The notes: a model not told the origin generated them from the letters alone. 64,000 nucleotides of DNA from Labrenzia sp. THAF82 (GCF_009363435.1 NZ_CP045354.1:2384501-2448500); one strand, 5' to 3'. Counted from the first letter of the stretch, positions 19,523 through 28,586 are shown. A program made the numbers and translations.

Positions 19523-19644
19523 ATTTCTCACGAGGCGGTACTCTTAGCCTGAAGCGTTGAAAAAGTTCCAATTTGGCGTTTGGGGTGAGCCACCCGCGAG
19601 GCGTCAGCCTGAAAGCGTGATTGCAGAGCGAGCTGGAGGAGAAT

Positions 19645-19995
19645 ATGTGCAAACTCTTTATTGAAGCCGATCCGGCTCTTTGGGAGAGCAGCACCAAGTC
19701 CCTGCGTATTGACGGCATGGTGACATCGGTTCGTCTTGAAACATTCTTCTGGAGCGTTTTGGAAGAAATCGCTGCCAGAGACGGCATGAATGTGGTTCAG
19801 CTGATTACCAAGCTGCATCACGAGAGCATCGATGCCGGTCATGACCTTGGCAATTTCACGAGTTTTTTGCGTGTCTGCTGTGGGCGCTACCTTGCCCTGC
19901 AACTGTCCGGAGATGTTCCCTCCGACAAGCGGCTTCCGATCGCCGCACTGGACGCCGATGGCATTCTGGAAGCGGAAAGTGAAAGAGTTCACTGA
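19645..19995 (+). CDS. Ribbon-helix-helix domain protein
   Basis: About 116 residues. Residues 15-75 read like the RHH_4 domain common in Alphaproteobacteria: the strand Lys-Ser-Leu-Arg-Ile-Asp-Gly-Met-Val-Thr-Ser-Val-Arg-Leu-Glu, then Phe-Phe-Trp-Ser-Val-Leu-Glu-Glu-Ile-Ala, then the second helix with a conserved Ser-Phe-Leu-Arg. It probably binds DNA as a dimer; targets are unknown. GGAGGA lies directly before the ATG at 19645. It is convergent with the FAD oxidoreductase, three bases apart. Confidence 0.72.
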   Translation: MCKLFIEADPALWESSTKSLRIDGMVTSVRLETFFWSVLEEIAARDGMNVVQLITKLHHESIDAGHDLGNFTSFLRVCCGRYLALQLSGDVPSDKRLPIAALDADGILEAESERVH

Positions 19996-19998
19996 CGT

Positions 19999-21099
19999 TC
20001 AGTTGAGACGGACTTTCACTTCCTCAGCGATCGCAAGCGATGCCGTCAGCCCTGGGGATTCAACACCGTAAAGCGCAACCAATCCATGAAGACCATGCGA
20101 TTGCGGTCCTTCTATCCTGAAATCCGCAGCTGGTTCTCCTGGACCGGCGATTTTTGGCCTTATGCCAGAATAGTCGGGCACCAGGGAGCCGTCCGGAAGG
20201 TCAGGCCAATAGGAGCGGATGGCTCCATAAAACCGGTCGCCGCGGGCTGGGTCGACAACGTAGTCAAACTCTTCGACCCATTCCACATCCGGGCCGAAAC
20301 GTGCCTGATGTTGCAAATCCAGCGTTAGGTGAACGCCTAGCCCGCCAGGCTCGGGAACCGGATAGATCAGCGTTGAAAAGGGCGCTTTTCCTTGGAGTTT
20401 GAAGTAGTTGCCTTTGGCCAGATAGGCCTTGGGCGGCATGGCCTCCGGAAACGCCTGCATCAGACCTGGTGCGCCATGTCCGGCAGAAACGATCAGCTCC
20501 CTGCAGGTGAGGGTGTATGTTTCCCCGTCTTCGGTTTCGATGTGGACACGGTATCCGCCAGAGAGCTCCGCTTCGATGCTGGTGACATTTGTGTTCAGAA
20601 CCACCTGACCGCCACTTGCCTCCAGACCGCCCTGCAATGCCAACATGAAGGCATGGCTGTCTATGATACCGGTAGATGGTGACCAGAGCGCCCCGGAACA
20701 GTTGAGAGCCGGTTCCCGTTCACGCAGTTCGTCGCGGTCCACAAAAACGAGATCGCGTACCCCGTTCTCCGCGGCTTTCTGTTTGATTTTCCGAAGTTCG
20801 TCTAGCTGCGCATCATGCGCGGCGACAATCAATTTGCCGATACGCTCATGGCCAACACCATTGTCCAAGCAGAACTCGTAAAGCTGATGTTTTCCGTCAA
20901 CACAAAGACGCGCTTTCACGCTGCCGGTCGGGTAATAGATCCCTGCGTGAATGACTTCGGAATTTCGGGCACTGGTTTCAGATCCGATCAGGCTATGTCT
21001 TTCCAGAACCATGACTTCACGGCCGGAAAGCGCCAGTGCGCGTGCTGTAGCCAGCCCGACCGCACCTGCGCCGATGATCAGAGTTTCAATATCTGTCAT
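19999..21099 (-). CDS. FAD-dependent oxidoreductase (L-2-hydroxyglutarate dehydrogenase-like, DAO family)
   Basis: 366 residues. The N-terminal dinucleotide motif is Ile-Ile-Gly-Ala-Gly-Ala-Val-Gly-Leu-Ala, followed by Glu-Arg in the second strand. The Ser-Ala-Arg-Asn-Ser-Glu-Val-Ile-His-Ala-Gly-Ile-Tyr-Tyr segment is characteristic of LhgO/L2HGDH-type proteins, which oxidise 2-hydroxy acids and pass electrons to quinone. The ATG at 21099 has AGGA upstream. It is leftward like gatA but separated by 180 bases, so it probably has its own promoter. The substrate is predicted only at family level. Confidence 0.85.
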   Translation of the reverse strand: MTDIETLIIGAGAVGLATARALALSGREVMVLERHSLIGSETSARNSEVIHAGIYYPTGSVKARLCVDGKHQLYEFCLDNGVGHERIGKLIVAAHDAQLDELRKIKQKAAENGVRDLVFVDRDELREREPALNCSGALWSPSTGIIDSHAFMLALQGGLEASGGQVVLNTNVTSIEAELSGGYRVHIETEDGETYTLTCRELIVSAGHGAPGLMQAFPEAMPPKAYLAKGNYFKLQGKAPFSTLIYPVPEPGGLGVHLTLDLQHQARFGPDVEWVEEFDYVVDPARGDRFYGAIRSYWPDLPDGSLVPDYSGIRPKIAGPGEPAADFRIEGPQSHGLHGLVALYGVESPGLTASLAIAEEVKVRLN

Positions 21100-21183
21100 G
21101 ACCGGTCCTGTTTTCCAATCGGTACTCAGGCCTGCCACCGGCGGAATTCAGTTGCTGTATGAGAACCCCATAAGGGCCTCCCG

Positions 21184-21202
21184 AGATGCATATAAGAGAC
21201 AG
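21184..21202. other. 19-base sequence resembling the Tn5 mosaic end
   Basis: The 19 bases AGATGCATATAAGAGACAG differ from the engineered Tn5 mosaic end at two adjacent positions only. It lies in the gatA to FAD-oxidoreductase gap, with no transposase nearby. It may be chance, a natural Tn5-like end, or a sequencing-library artefact with errors. Confidence 0.2.
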
Positions 21203-21279
21203 CACCGAGAGACCCTCGTTTCAGGTTTGCTCCCGCTAGTTTGAGATCACGAGAGCTGTAGCAGGAATGCCGCGGGCAA

Positions 21280-22764
21280 CTAGCCCCACCATTTTTGCGG
21301 TTCGAAAGAACCGGCGGCATCTTCGATGACCTGACCAACCTGGAACAGCGTGCTTTCATCAAACGGTTTGCCGATCAGTTGCAAACCGAGCGGTAGTCCA
21401 TCCTTGTCGACACCGGCGGGAACGGAAATGCCCGGCAGGCCTGCCATGTTCACGGTTACCGTGAAAATGTCGTTCAGATACATTTTCACCGGATCTGAGT
21501 GCAGGTCCTGATCGGCAACGCCGAAAGCAGCTGAAGGTGTTGCCGGCGTCAGGATCGCGTCGACACCGTTGGCCCATGCGAGGTCGAAGTCGCGCTTGAT
21601 CAGGGTGCGGACTTTTTGAGCCTTCAGGTAGTAGGCATCATAGTAACCGGCAGACAGCACATAGGTGCCGATCAAGACACGGCGTTTCACTTCTTCGCCG
21701 AAGCCTTCAGCACGCGTGTTTTCGTACATCTCGACAATATCGTTGCCGGGAACCCGCAGTCCGTAGCGAACACCGTCATAGCGAGCCAGGTTCGAAGAGG
21801 CTTCTGCCGGCGCGACGATGTAGTATGCGGGAAGGGCGTATTTGGTGTGCGGCATGGTGATGTCGACGATTTCAGCACCGGCATCTTTCAACCAGGCGAT
21901 ACCCTTTTGCCAAAGCTCTTCGATTTCACCCGGCATGCCCTCCATGCGGTATTCGGCAGGGATACCGATCTTGAGACCCTTTACGGACTTGCCGATCGCA
22001 GCTTCGTAATCGGGCACTTCGACATCAACCGAAGTGGTGTCCTTCGGGTCGACAGAAGCCATGGATTTCAGAAGAATTGCACTGTCGCGAACCGTGTGTG
22101 CGATCGGGCCTGCCTGGTCGAGTGATGAGGCAAAGGCGACGACGCCCCAGCGTGAGCAACGACCATAGGTTGGCTTGATGCCGACCGTTCCGGTAAAGGC
22201 AGCAGGCTGACGGATGGAGCCACCGGTGTCTGTGGCTGTCGCGCCCATGCAAAGGCGCGCTGCGACAGCTGAAGCTGAACCGCCTGAGGAACCGCCCGGA
22301 ACAAGATCCTGGTTGGATCCGTCTTTACGCCACGGGTTGATCACCGGGCCGTAATAGGAGGTTTCATTGGACGAACCCATGGCGAACTCGTCCATATTGA
22401 GCTTGCCGAGCATAACCGCACCGTCCGCCCAAAGATTGGACGTGACCGTGGATTCATAGGCCGGTTTGAAGCTGTCGAGGATATGGCTGCAGGCCTGCGT
22501 GTGGACACCCTCTGTCGCGAACAGGTCCTTGATACCCAGTGGTATGCCTTCAAGAACACCGCCTTCGCCCTTGCTGAGTTTCTCGTCGGATGCCTTGGCC
22601 ATATCGCGGGCCTTTTCGGCGGTAACGGCAACATAAGCGTTGAGTTGGGCGTTGGCTGCCTCGATGTTGTTCAGGAATGCCTCGGTCAGCTCCAGCGAGG
22701 TGTAGTCCTTGTTCTTCAGGCCTATTTGGGCATCGGCAATTGTGAGTTTAGTCAGATCGGTCAT
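21280..22764 (-). CDS. gatA: Asp-tRNA(Asn)/Glu-tRNA(Gln) amidotransferase subunit A
   Basis: 494 residues, normal GatA length. The amidase triad is visible: Lys79 in Pro-Leu-Gly-Ile-Lys-Asp, the cis-Ser159 in Pro-Gly-Gly-Ser-Ser-Gly-Gly-Ser and nucleophile Ser183 in Thr-Asp-Thr-Gly-Gly-Ser-Ile-Arg. It releases ammonia from glutamine for transamidation of misacylated tRNA in the GatCAB complex. It follows gatC with a GNAT gene between. gatB, often the next gene, is not in this window; a FAD oxidoreductase follows instead. Confidence 0.96.
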   Translation of the reverse strand: MTDLTKLTIADAQIGLKNKDYTSLELTEAFLNNIEAANAQLNAYVAVTAEKARDMAKASDEKLSKGEGGVLEGIPLGIKDLFATEGVHTQACSHILDSFKPAYESTVTSNLWADGAVMLGKLNMDEFAMGSSNETSYYGPVINPWRKDGSNQDLVPGGSSGGSASAVAARLCMGATATDTGGSIRQPAAFTGTVGIKPTYGRCSRWGVVAFASSLDQAGPIAHTVRDSAILLKSMASVDPKDTTSVDVEVPDYEAAIGKSVKGLKIGIPAEYRMEGMPGEIEELWQKGIAWLKDAGAEIVDITMPHTKYALPAYYIVAPAEASSNLARYDGVRYGLRVPGNDIVEMYENTRAEGFGEEVKRRVLIGTYVLSAGYYDAYYLKAQKVRTLIKRDFDLAWANGVDAILTPATPSAAFGVADQDLHSDPVKMYLNDIFTVTVNMAGLPGISVPAGVDKDGLPLGLQLIGKPFDESTLFQVGQVIEDAAGSFEPQKWWG

Positions 22765-22767
22765 GGA

Positions 22768-23253
22768 TCAGGTCTCTTGGTGGGCCTTGGTCGGCCGGGA
22801 ATAAAAAACGGAATAAGGACTTTCGGGATAGTCGAGCACGGGTCCGCATTCGACAAAACCGGCATTCTCGTAAAGCTGACGGGCAGCCTTGTAGTTGTGT
22901 CCGGTCTCCAGAACGAGTTCGGCGAAACCTTCTTCGACAGCTCGAGCGATGACTTGATCAAGGATTTGCCTTGCAAGTCCGAGCCTCCGGTAGTCGGGAC
23001 GGACATAGAAGCGTTTCACTTCGCCGATGCCATCAGGGTGCCGATAAAGCGCACCGCATGCTGCCGCTTTGTCATCGACGCGAGCCATAAAGACGGTCGT
23101 TTCAGGACCAGCCATCTCATCAGCGGTCATGCTGTAGTTGGCTTCTTCCGGCGTCAGCGATCCAAGCACTGCATTCAACTCGGTGATCATGTCTCTCATG
23201 TCTGGCGACAAAGGACTTTCCACCTCAATTTTGATGGCGTCTGGCGAGCTCAT
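22768..23253 (-). CDS. GNAT acetyltransferase between gatC and gatA
   Basis: 161 residues, single GNAT domain: strand Val-Lys-Arg-Phe-Tyr-Val-Arg-Pro-Asp-Tyr-Arg, acetyl-CoA loop Arg-Arg-Leu-Gly-Leu-Ala, and Ala-Arg-Gln-Leu-Tyr-Glu-Asn-Ala-Gly-Phe. It starts 17 bases after gatC and ends three bases before gatA, so it is read as part of the gat operon. The family often acts on amino acids, antibiotics or protein N-termini; its substrate is unknown. No sequence link to the other two GNAT domains in the window beyond the common fold. Confidence 0.85.
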   Translation of the reverse strand: MSSPDAIKIEVESPLSPDMRDMITELNAVLGSLTPEEANYSMTADEMAGPETTVFMARVDDKAAACGALYRHPDGIGEVKRFYVRPDYRRLGLARQILDQVIARAVEEGFAELVLETGHNYKAARQLYENAGFVECGPVLDYPESPYSVFYSRPTKAHQET

Positions 23254-23270
23254 CCCGAACTTAAGGCCTC

Positions 23271-23558
23271 TTATTCAACGACTTTGGGAACCATGAAGAA
23301 GTTGTCTTCAGAAGCCGGCGCATTCAGAGTGATGTCGTTGGCCTTGTTGCCGTCGGTGATGCCATCTGCACGCTTCTTCATGGTCTGTTCAACCACCGAT
23401 GTCAGCGGTTCGACACCGTCAATATTGACTTCGTCAAGCTGCTCGACAAATCCCAGAATGGCGTTCAGTTCGCCGGTCATTCTGGTCGCGTCATCTTCGC
23501 TCACTTTGATCCTTGCCAGGCGGGCAACTCTTTTTACCGTATCGGTATCAACTGACAT
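23271..23558 (-). CDS. gatC: Asp-tRNA(Asn)/Glu-tRNA(Gln) amidotransferase subunit C
   Basis: 95 residues, the typical small GatC. [10 protein letters not shown] near the N-terminus and the middle [11 protein letters not shown], followed by Val-Glu-Pro-Leu-Thr-Ser, match the family. It is the belt-like chaperone holding GatA and GatB together. GAGGA precedes the ATG at 23558; a longer form to 23618 is not needed. First gene of the gat operon. Confidence 0.94.
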   Translation of the reverse strand: MSVDTDTVKRVARLARIKVSEDDATRMTGELNAILGFVEQLDEVNIDGVEPLTSVVEQTMKKRADGITDGNKANDITLNAPASEDNFFMVPKVVE

Positions 23559-23693
23559 TTTTTCCTCATCGGCTGTTGCCGCGAAGTTCCAGTGCGCTCC
23601 TGCACGTGGACGCGGCATTCCGCTCCTCTTTGCTGTCCATCTGCCTTAAAAATCAAGCGGCGATGCTTGTTTCCTAATGATAATCTCACTATT

Positions 23694-23713
23694 ACGGTTC
23701 CAACGGGTACCGT
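23694..23713. promoter_or_regulatory. 20-bp imperfect palindrome, likely TetR operator
   Basis: Arms ACGGTTCC (23694-23701) and GGTACCGT (23706-23713) match at seven of eight positions around AACG. It lies just before the TetR gene and shares the ACCGT core with the operator candidate at 15566-15584. Confidence 0.5.
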
Positions 23714-23734
23714 TTTGACTTGAGTGAGGAAGTC

Positions 23735-24340
23735 GTGCAGGCAGATTTGAAACCTCCAGCTGGTCGACCGCTCGACAACAGGGTTACGTCTGCCTTGCTT
23801 GACGCGGCTCTTAGTGAGGTTTCTGAACACGGCCTTGAGAAGACGACAATTGCCGAAATCGCGGCGCGTGCCCACACAAGCAAGCAAGCCATTTATCGAA
23901 GGTTCAGCGACAAGACGGAGCTTGTCGCAGCTGCGCTTCTGGAGGCTTTTCGCCTGTCGGTGCCGCCTCCACCACAACGCGCCAGCGTTGCGCAGGATCT
24001 TCAGCAGTGTCTTCAATACTATGCCGCTTTGCTGCATCAAACCCGGCTTGGCCCCGCGCTCAGGTCACTGGTTCCCCATCGCCGGGAGTTGCGGCTGGTG
24101 GCGGTACTGGATGAAGTCGAGGCATCGCAAAGACTGATGCTGCGTCAAGTGCTGATTGCAACACCCTTTGAATCTGACATGGAGACCAGGATCGATCTGT
24201 TGTTGGGTCTCATCTATTTTCGCATCCTTTTGTGCGGCATCGACATTCGTAATGACGACATTGAACGGGCGATCTATCTTGTACTCGGATTGATTGCGCC
24301 AAGAGAGCCGATGCCACCAGAGGGATTGCCGGGACTTTGA
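23735..24340 (+). CDS. TetR-family regulator
   Basis: About 201 residues. The helix-turn-helix (about 13-60) contains Thr-Ile-Ala-Glu-Ile-Ala-Ala-Arg-Ala and Ser-Lys-Gln-Ala-Ile-Tyr-Arg-Arg-Phe. The C-terminal part resembles the TetR_C_11 type ligand domain. The start is uncertain: GTG at 23735 has GAGGA close upstream, while a TTG at 23720 in the same frame would place that site inside the gene. It is divergent from the gat operon and followed by a YHS-protein gene. Target unknown; probably autoregulated. Confidence 0.83.
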   Translation: MQADLKPPAGRPLDNRVTSALLDAALSEVSEHGLEKTTIAEIAARAHTSKQAIYRRFSDKTELVAAALLEAFRLSVPPPPQRASVAQDLQQCLQYYAALLHQTRLGPALRSLVPHRRELRLVAVLDEVEASQRLMLRQVLIATPFESDMETRIDLLLGLIYFRILLCGIDIRNDDIERAIYLVLGLIAPREPMPPEGLPGL

Positions 24341-24480
24341 ATTTGTCTACTCACAATTTGCTGTCGTTTGGCTGGCATTTCTGTGATCAAGGGTGATTGG
24401 CATTGAGAAGCGTCAAGGGGCATTTTCCGACCAGTGCGGTGCAGAAGTGCGCCGCTCTCCCAATCGCCAAGGAGACGTCA

Positions 24481-24975
24481 ATGCCGCTTTACACCTCCAA
24501 ATCTGTTCTGCTGGGTCTGACAGCCCTGTTTTCAGCAGTGTCCTTCACAGCTTCCGCTGACGAGATCACCACTTTCACCAAGGGTGGCGCAGCCATCGGC
24601 GGCACTGATCCCGTCGCTTATTTCACCGAAGGCAAGCCGGTTGCCGGTTCCGACGAATATACGTTCACCTATGATGACGTGACCTGGAAATTCTCTTCTG
24701 AAGAAAACCGCGACAAGTTTGCTGCTGAGCCTGCGAAATACGCCCCACAATACGGTGGTTTTTGCGCATTTGGTGCAGCCATGGGCTTCAAGGTGCCGGT
24801 CGTACCGGAAGCCTGGTCGATCGTCGACGGCAAGCTTTATTTGAACAACTCCCTGAAAGTTCAGGAGCGTTTCGAGCAGGATGTGCCTGGTCATATCAAC
24901 AACGCAACTTTGAACTGGGAAATCATCAAGGACAAAAAGCCGGAAGAGCTGAAAGAGCCGATCATCCGCAATTGA
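24481..24975 (+). CDS. Secreted YHS-domain protein
   Basis: 164 residues. A signal peptide of about 25 residues ending near Ala-Ser-Ala-Asp is followed by a YHS domain (about 40-95): Asp-Pro-Val-Ala-Tyr-Phe, then Trp-Lys-Phe-Ser-Ser-Glu-Glu-Asn-Arg-Asp-Lys-Phe, then Tyr-Gly-Gly-Phe-Cys-Ala-Phe-Gly. YHS domains are linked with metal binding; one Cys is conserved here. AAGGAG lies before the ATG at 24481. It is periplasmic by prediction, of unknown function, and ends in a strong terminator. Confidence 0.85.
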   Translation: MPLYTSKSVLLGLTALFSAVSFTASADEITTFTKGGAAIGGTDPVAYFTEGKPVAGSDEYTFTYDDVTWKFSSEENRDKFAAEPAKYAPQYGGFCAFGAAMGFKVPVVPEAWSIVDGKLYLNNSLKVQERFEQDVPGHINNATLNWEIIKDKKPEELKEPIIRN

Positions 24976-24996
24976 TCGCCTTTCTCCTGTTGCAAG

Positions 24997-25020
24997 AAAG
25001 CCCGCCAACCGGCGGGCTTT
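24997..25020 (+). terminator. Intrinsic terminator after the YHS gene
   Basis: Perfect ten-base stem AAAGCCCGCC / GGCGGGCTTT with loop AACC, followed by TTTGTTT. Confidence 0.9.
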
Positions 25021-25133
25021 TTTGTTTCTGATTGCCTGACGGTGTGTCGAAGAAACTTAAACAGAAGCATCTTTAAACGGAGGTGATTCGATGCTATTTC
25101 TTGAGTATGAAACTCAACTTAAAAAAGGTAGTC

Positions 25134-25931
25134 ATGGCACTTCGACCAAAACGCCGTCCCAGGTTTCTGACTGTCAAGTCGGCAAAGTATCTGAGCCCTA
25201 ACTTCATCAGGGTAACGTTTCAGGGACCCGAGCTTTCTGATTTCCCGTTGGGACACGAAGGCGCCAATTGCAAATTGGTTCTTCCGCGAGAAAACGAAAG
25301 CCGCGAGTCTTTCGAGAAACATTTTGGGGCCGAAGAAGCAGGCAAGAAGCTTCATCCGGTTCGAACTTATACGGTTCGTGCCTTCCGCAGCGATCAGTTG
25401 GAGTTGGATATCGACTTTGTTGCTCATGGTGACGAGGGTCCTGCCACCAAGTGGGCGCAACAAGCCAGTGAGGGTTCTTTCCTGGGGTTCTTCGGACCAA
25501 GCCAGCCCAAGATCACATCATTTTATGCAGACTGGTATCTTGTCGCGGCAGATCTTTCGGCAATGCCGGTGGCAGAAGCGACGCTGGAAATGCTGCCTGC
25601 CGACGCCAAGGGCGTTGCTCTTTTTGAAGTGCCTTCAAAAGACGACATTCGCAACTTGGAACTTCCTGCGGGAATTGAGGTTCACTGGCTGATCCAGGAT
25701 GACGTTCACAAGCCCTCCACCGCTCAGATCGATTTTGTCAGGGCGATGCATTGGCCGGAAGGAACTGTTCAAACTTGCATTGCCGGGGAAAGCTCGGTCA
25801 TTCGGGCTTTGAGAGACTACCTCCACAATGAACGTCGGCTGCCAAAGGCTGATACCTATATTTCCGGCTACTGGAAGATCGGCCTGATTGAAGAGGAACA
25901 CCAGAAAATGAAAAGGGTGGAAGCAGCCTAA
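25134..25931 (+). CDS. Siderophore-interacting protein (FAD-binding ferric reductase)
   Basis: About 265 residues. The FAD-binding domain motif His-Pro-Val-Arg-Thr-Tyr-Thr-Val-Arg (near 75-83) and the Gly-Pro-Ala-Thr-x-Trp-Ala segment are those of SIP/ViuB-type reductases; the C-terminal half has Ala-Gly-Glu-Ser and the Tyr-Trp-Lys-Ile-Gly end motif for NAD(P)H binding. It reduces Fe(III)-siderophores in the cytoplasm to release iron. I use the ATG at 25134 with AAGG upstream; ATGs at 25107 and GTG at 25083 are alternatives. No siderophore genes are adjacent. Confidence 0.87.
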   Translation: MALRPKRRPRFLTVKSAKYLSPNFIRVTFQGPELSDFPLGHEGANCKLVLPRENESRESFEKHFGAEEAGKKLHPVRTYTVRAFRSDQLELDIDFVAHGDEGPATKWAQQASEGSFLGFFGPSQPKITSFYADWYLVAADLSAMPVAEATLEMLPADAKGVALFEVPSKDDIRNLELPAGIEVHWLIQDDVHKPSTAQIDFVRAMHWPEGTVQTCIAGESSVIRALRDYLHNERRLPKADTYISGYWKIGLIEEEHQKMKRVEAA

Positions 25932-25959
25932 CGCATCTACCTGCTGCCTGATATCGGTA

Positions 25960-26583
25960 TCAGCGGCTTGCTGAAGCCAGTGCCGCACCGAAACCGACAA
26001 ACAGGCCGCCGGTCACTCTGCGCACCCAACGAATGCGATTGGCCGAGGTCAGAAAGCGTCTCATGTGATCGCCAGCAAAGGCAATGACCGCGTGGTTCGC
26101 GAAGCACAGCAAGGCATAAGTAAAGGACAGGATTGTTGTCTCCAACAGACTGAAGCCTTCTGCTTGCATAAATTGCGGAAACAGCGCGGTGATAACGAGG
26201 ATGGCCTTCGGATTGGTCACAGACACCAGCAATGCTTCAAGGAAGAGTTTTACCGGCTTCTTGCGTTTGGCCGGCACAGTGTTGTGTATCTGGAAACTTG
26301 ACTTGTCCCATAAAATCTTCAGGCCGAGATAGATCAAGTAAGCAGCGCCAACGAATTTCAAAACTGTGAAGGCGAGGGCCGATGTGGCCATCAGAGCGCC
26401 GAACCCCAAGGCAACCGCATAGCCGATGACAACCAGGCCGACGGCGTTTCCCGCCGCGGACGCGAGAGTGGCGTTGCGGCCAAAGCGCAGCGTGTTGGAA
26501 ATTGCCAGCATGACACCCGGGCCGGGACTTATGGCAGGTAGGAGAGAAACGGCAACAAACACGAGCCATAAATCAATCTTCAT
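25960..26583 (-). CDS. LysE/RhtB-family exporter
   Basis: 207 residues with six predicted membrane helices. The family motif Ser-Pro-Gly-Pro-Gly near residue 20 and Asn-Pro-Lys-Ala in the middle loop are present. Members export amino acids or their derivatives across the inner membrane; substrate unknown. GAGGAA precedes the ATG. It is convergent with the siderophore-interacting gene and 54 bases from the HD gene downstream. Confidence 0.9.
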   Translation of the reverse strand: MKIDLWLVFVAVSLLPAISPGPGVMLAISNTLRFGRNATLASAAGNAVGLVVIGYAVALGFGALMATSALAFTVLKFVGAAYLIYLGLKILWDKSSFQIHNTVPAKRKKPVKLFLEALLVSVTNPKAILVITALFPQFMQAEGFSLLETTILSFTYALLCFANHAVIAFAGDHMRRFLTSANRIRWVRRVTGGLFVGFGAALASASR

Positions 26584-26636
26584 CAGTCAAGTTCCTCAAA
26601 AGGCAGGACCGCTATCCGCGGCAGGTGAGGAGAAAG

Positions 26637-27221
26637 TCAGGGTAGGAGGCGCCCGGTCTGAACCGCATTGGCCAGTAGGCTTTGGGCATATTCCCAAAGT
26701 CCCGGAAAAGGGGCAAGACGGGGCTCTTTGGTTTTTCGCAAGACAGCAGCAGAAATGGGTTCGTGGGTGGGGTCGTCAAGACCGGACGCGAACACAAGAA
26801 CCATTGGATGAAGTGCATCCATGGCATTGGCGAATTTCGCTTCCCGCGTCTCGTTGGCTTCGAATTCGAGCCAAAGATTTCTGAACTCTTCGGCTTGACT
26901 ATCAGGCAGCAGGGCAAACAACCTTTCGGACGCGCTATGCTCCCGGATCTTGACCGCATCCACATTGTCTTCCGTCACCCAATGATCTCCGGCGTCGATC
27001 TCAACGAGGTCATGCACCGTCAGCAGTTTGACAACATGGTCTAGGTTCGTGCCTTTGCCGGCGTGCTCGGCAAACGTCAATGTCTGAAGAATGACGTGCC
27101 AGCAGTGTTCTGCTGTCGTTTCCCGCCGGCTTCCGGAGGAAAGCTGATTTAGACGTACAATTTCCTTGAGTTTGTCTGCCTCCAACAGGAACGCGACCTG
27201 TCGCGCCAGCGTATCGGGCAT
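26637..27221 (-). CDS. HD-domain phosphohydrolase (YfbR-like)
   Basis: 194 residues. The metal site is visible as His39 (Ala-Glu-His-Cys-Trp-His), His70-Asp71 in Leu-Thr-Val-His-Asp-Leu and the later Asp. The arrangement Ala-Glu-His-x-x-His and His-Asp-Leu-Val-Glu matches HD_3/YfbR-type 5'-deoxynucleotidases. It starts directly after the pdxJ stop, so it is the second gene of a pdxJ operon. The link with vitamin B6 synthesis is only genomic. Confidence 0.85.
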   Translation of the reverse strand: MPDTLARQVAFLLEADKLKEIVRLNQLSSGSRRETTAEHCWHVILQTLTFAEHAGKGTNLDHVVKLLTVHDLVEIDAGDHWVTEDNVDAVKIREHSASERLFALLPDSQAEEFRNLWLEFEANETREAKFANAMDALHPMVLVFASGLDDPTHEPISAAVLRKTKEPRLAPFPGLWEYAQSLLANAVQTGRLLP

Positions 27222-27971
27222 TCAAAGTTCTCCCATCGATTTGCGGAACCTTCGAACGCTTTCTGCAAAACCAAAAATCAGGGCATCTGCCGTGAAACCA
27301 TGTCCGATCGACATTTCGCGAATGAATGGTGTGCGTTCGATCAAAGCCGGAATGTTTTCAACGGTCAGATCGTGTCCCGCATTGACACCAAGCCCGCAAT
27401 CTTTTGCTGCTTCTGCCGTAAGGGCAATCTTTTCCAGCTCCTTTTGCGCGCGTGCGGGATCGTCGTAGCAAGCGCCATAAGGACCGGTATAGATTTCAAT
27501 CCGCTCCGCACCAAGGCGTGCTGCCTGTTCAGGAGTTGTGGGATCTGGGTCGCAGAAGAGTGAAACGGTGACTGTCCATTCTCTTGCGGCTGCAATCGCC
27601 GTCTCGAGTTCTCCCGTGTCCTTTGTAAAATCCCAGCCGTGATCCGAGGTCGATTGGCTTGGATCGTCAGGTACGAACAGAACTTGTTCGGGCCGTGCTT
27701 CCTCGACCAGTTGCATGAAGTCCGCGGAAGGATACCCTTCCAGGCAAAGCTCCTTGTTCGGGAAACGGTCTTCGATCAGTTCGGCCAGATCGAAGACATC
27801 CGTTTTCCGGATATGCCGTTCATCCGGTCGAGGGTGAACCGTAACGCCTTTGGCTCCGGCCTCCATGGCAATCGCGGCAAGTCCCGTAACGCTGGGCCAC
27901 GGCAAATCCCTGCGATTTCGCAACATTGCGACGGCGTTGACATTGACTGAAAGGCGCGACACTGAAGACAT
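27222..27971 (-). CDS. pdxJ: Pyridoxine 5'-phosphate synthase
   Basis: 249 residues, usual PdxJ length. It condenses 1-deoxyxylulose-5-phosphate with aminoacetone phosphate in the DXP-dependent route to vitamin B6. Family motifs are Leu-Ser-Val-Asn-Val-Asn near the start, Val-Thr-Val-His-Pro-Arg-Pro-Asp-Glu-Arg-His and Gly-Val-Asn-Ala-Gly-His-Asp-Leu. The ATG at 27971 is preferred; a longer form from 28043 adds 24 unrelated residues. It leads an operon with the HD hydrolase. Confidence 0.95.
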   Translation of the reverse strand: MSSVSRLSVNVNAVAMLRNRRDLPWPSVTGLAAIAMEAGAKGVTVHPRPDERHIRKTDVFDLAELIEDRFPNKELCLEGYPSADFMQLVEEARPEQVLFVPDDPSQSTSDHGWDFTKDTGELETAIAAAREWTVTVSLFCDPDPTTPEQAARLGAERIEIYTGPYGACYDDPARAQKELEKIALTAEAAKDCGLGVNAGHDLTVENIPALIERTPFIREMSIGHGFTADALIFGFAESVRRFRKSMGEL

Positions 27972-28109
27972 GGTTCGTATTCCGTAAAACGCGGCTGCGA
28001 TCTTACTTGAAGAGATTAGGCTGTAATCGCAACATTGTTTCAAAAGTCATTGATGTCAAACAAGAAATTGTCTCTAAGGACAATGTTTCGAGACGCTTTG
28101 AAGTGCTGA

Positions 28110-28586
28110 TTATTTAACAAATACAGACGCCGTAGCTGGACTATCCGCCCTCAGTTTTCGCAAATGCAGGTGAATAGCAACAAGGCAGATCGCCCAGACT
28201 GAAAAGGTCAGCGGAAAGCGGAAGGTCCAAAGGGGCATGTAGGCACCGATAAGCGTGCCGGGCCCAGGGAACAGGCACGTTCCTGCGAGGCCGCCGGCTA
28301 AAGAAGGAGCGAGCACGGCGGCAAAGACAGACAAATACCATCCATTTCGCCCCGGTCGTCCATACCAGCCGGAAAATACGAAGCCGGCACCCAATCCGCC
28401 GATGCCGCCCAAAACGGCCGCCAGGAACGGGTCGATGAGCATCGTTCCCTGAGGCTCTTCCTGTTTGAGCATCCAGGCAACAGAATAGGCGACCAGAAGG
28501 CCGGCGAGTGCGCACTCTGAAGCGCCGATCCAGCGCCGATTGTCGTGACGGAACCAGAGCCAGGGTTGAAACGTGTCTTCGGTCAT
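28110..28586 (-). CDS. Inner-membrane protein of unknown function
   Basis: 158 residues with about four predicted membrane helices and a glycine-rich second helix (Gly-Gly-Ile-Gly-Gly-Leu-Gly-Ala-Gly). I do not recognise a family. GGGAG lies before the ATG at 28586; a longer form from 28670 is possible but lacks a site. It sits between pdxJ and the saccharopine-dehydrogenase-like gene, all leftward, with gaps of about 130 bases, so linkage is not evident. Confidence 0.65.
   Translation of the reverse strand: MTEDTFQPWLWFRHDNRRWIGASECALAGLLVAYSVAWMLKQEEPQGTMLIDPFLAAVLGGIGGLGAGFVFSGWYGRPGRNGWYLSVFAAVLAPSLAGGLAGTCLFPGPGTLIGAYMPLWTFRFPLTFSVWAICLVAIHLHLRKLRADSPATASVFVK

Noticed and set aside
22483..23649. 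Plus-strand open frame of 388 codons
   Set aside because: It is antisense to gatA, the GNAT gene and gatC, three well-supported genes, and shows no motif.
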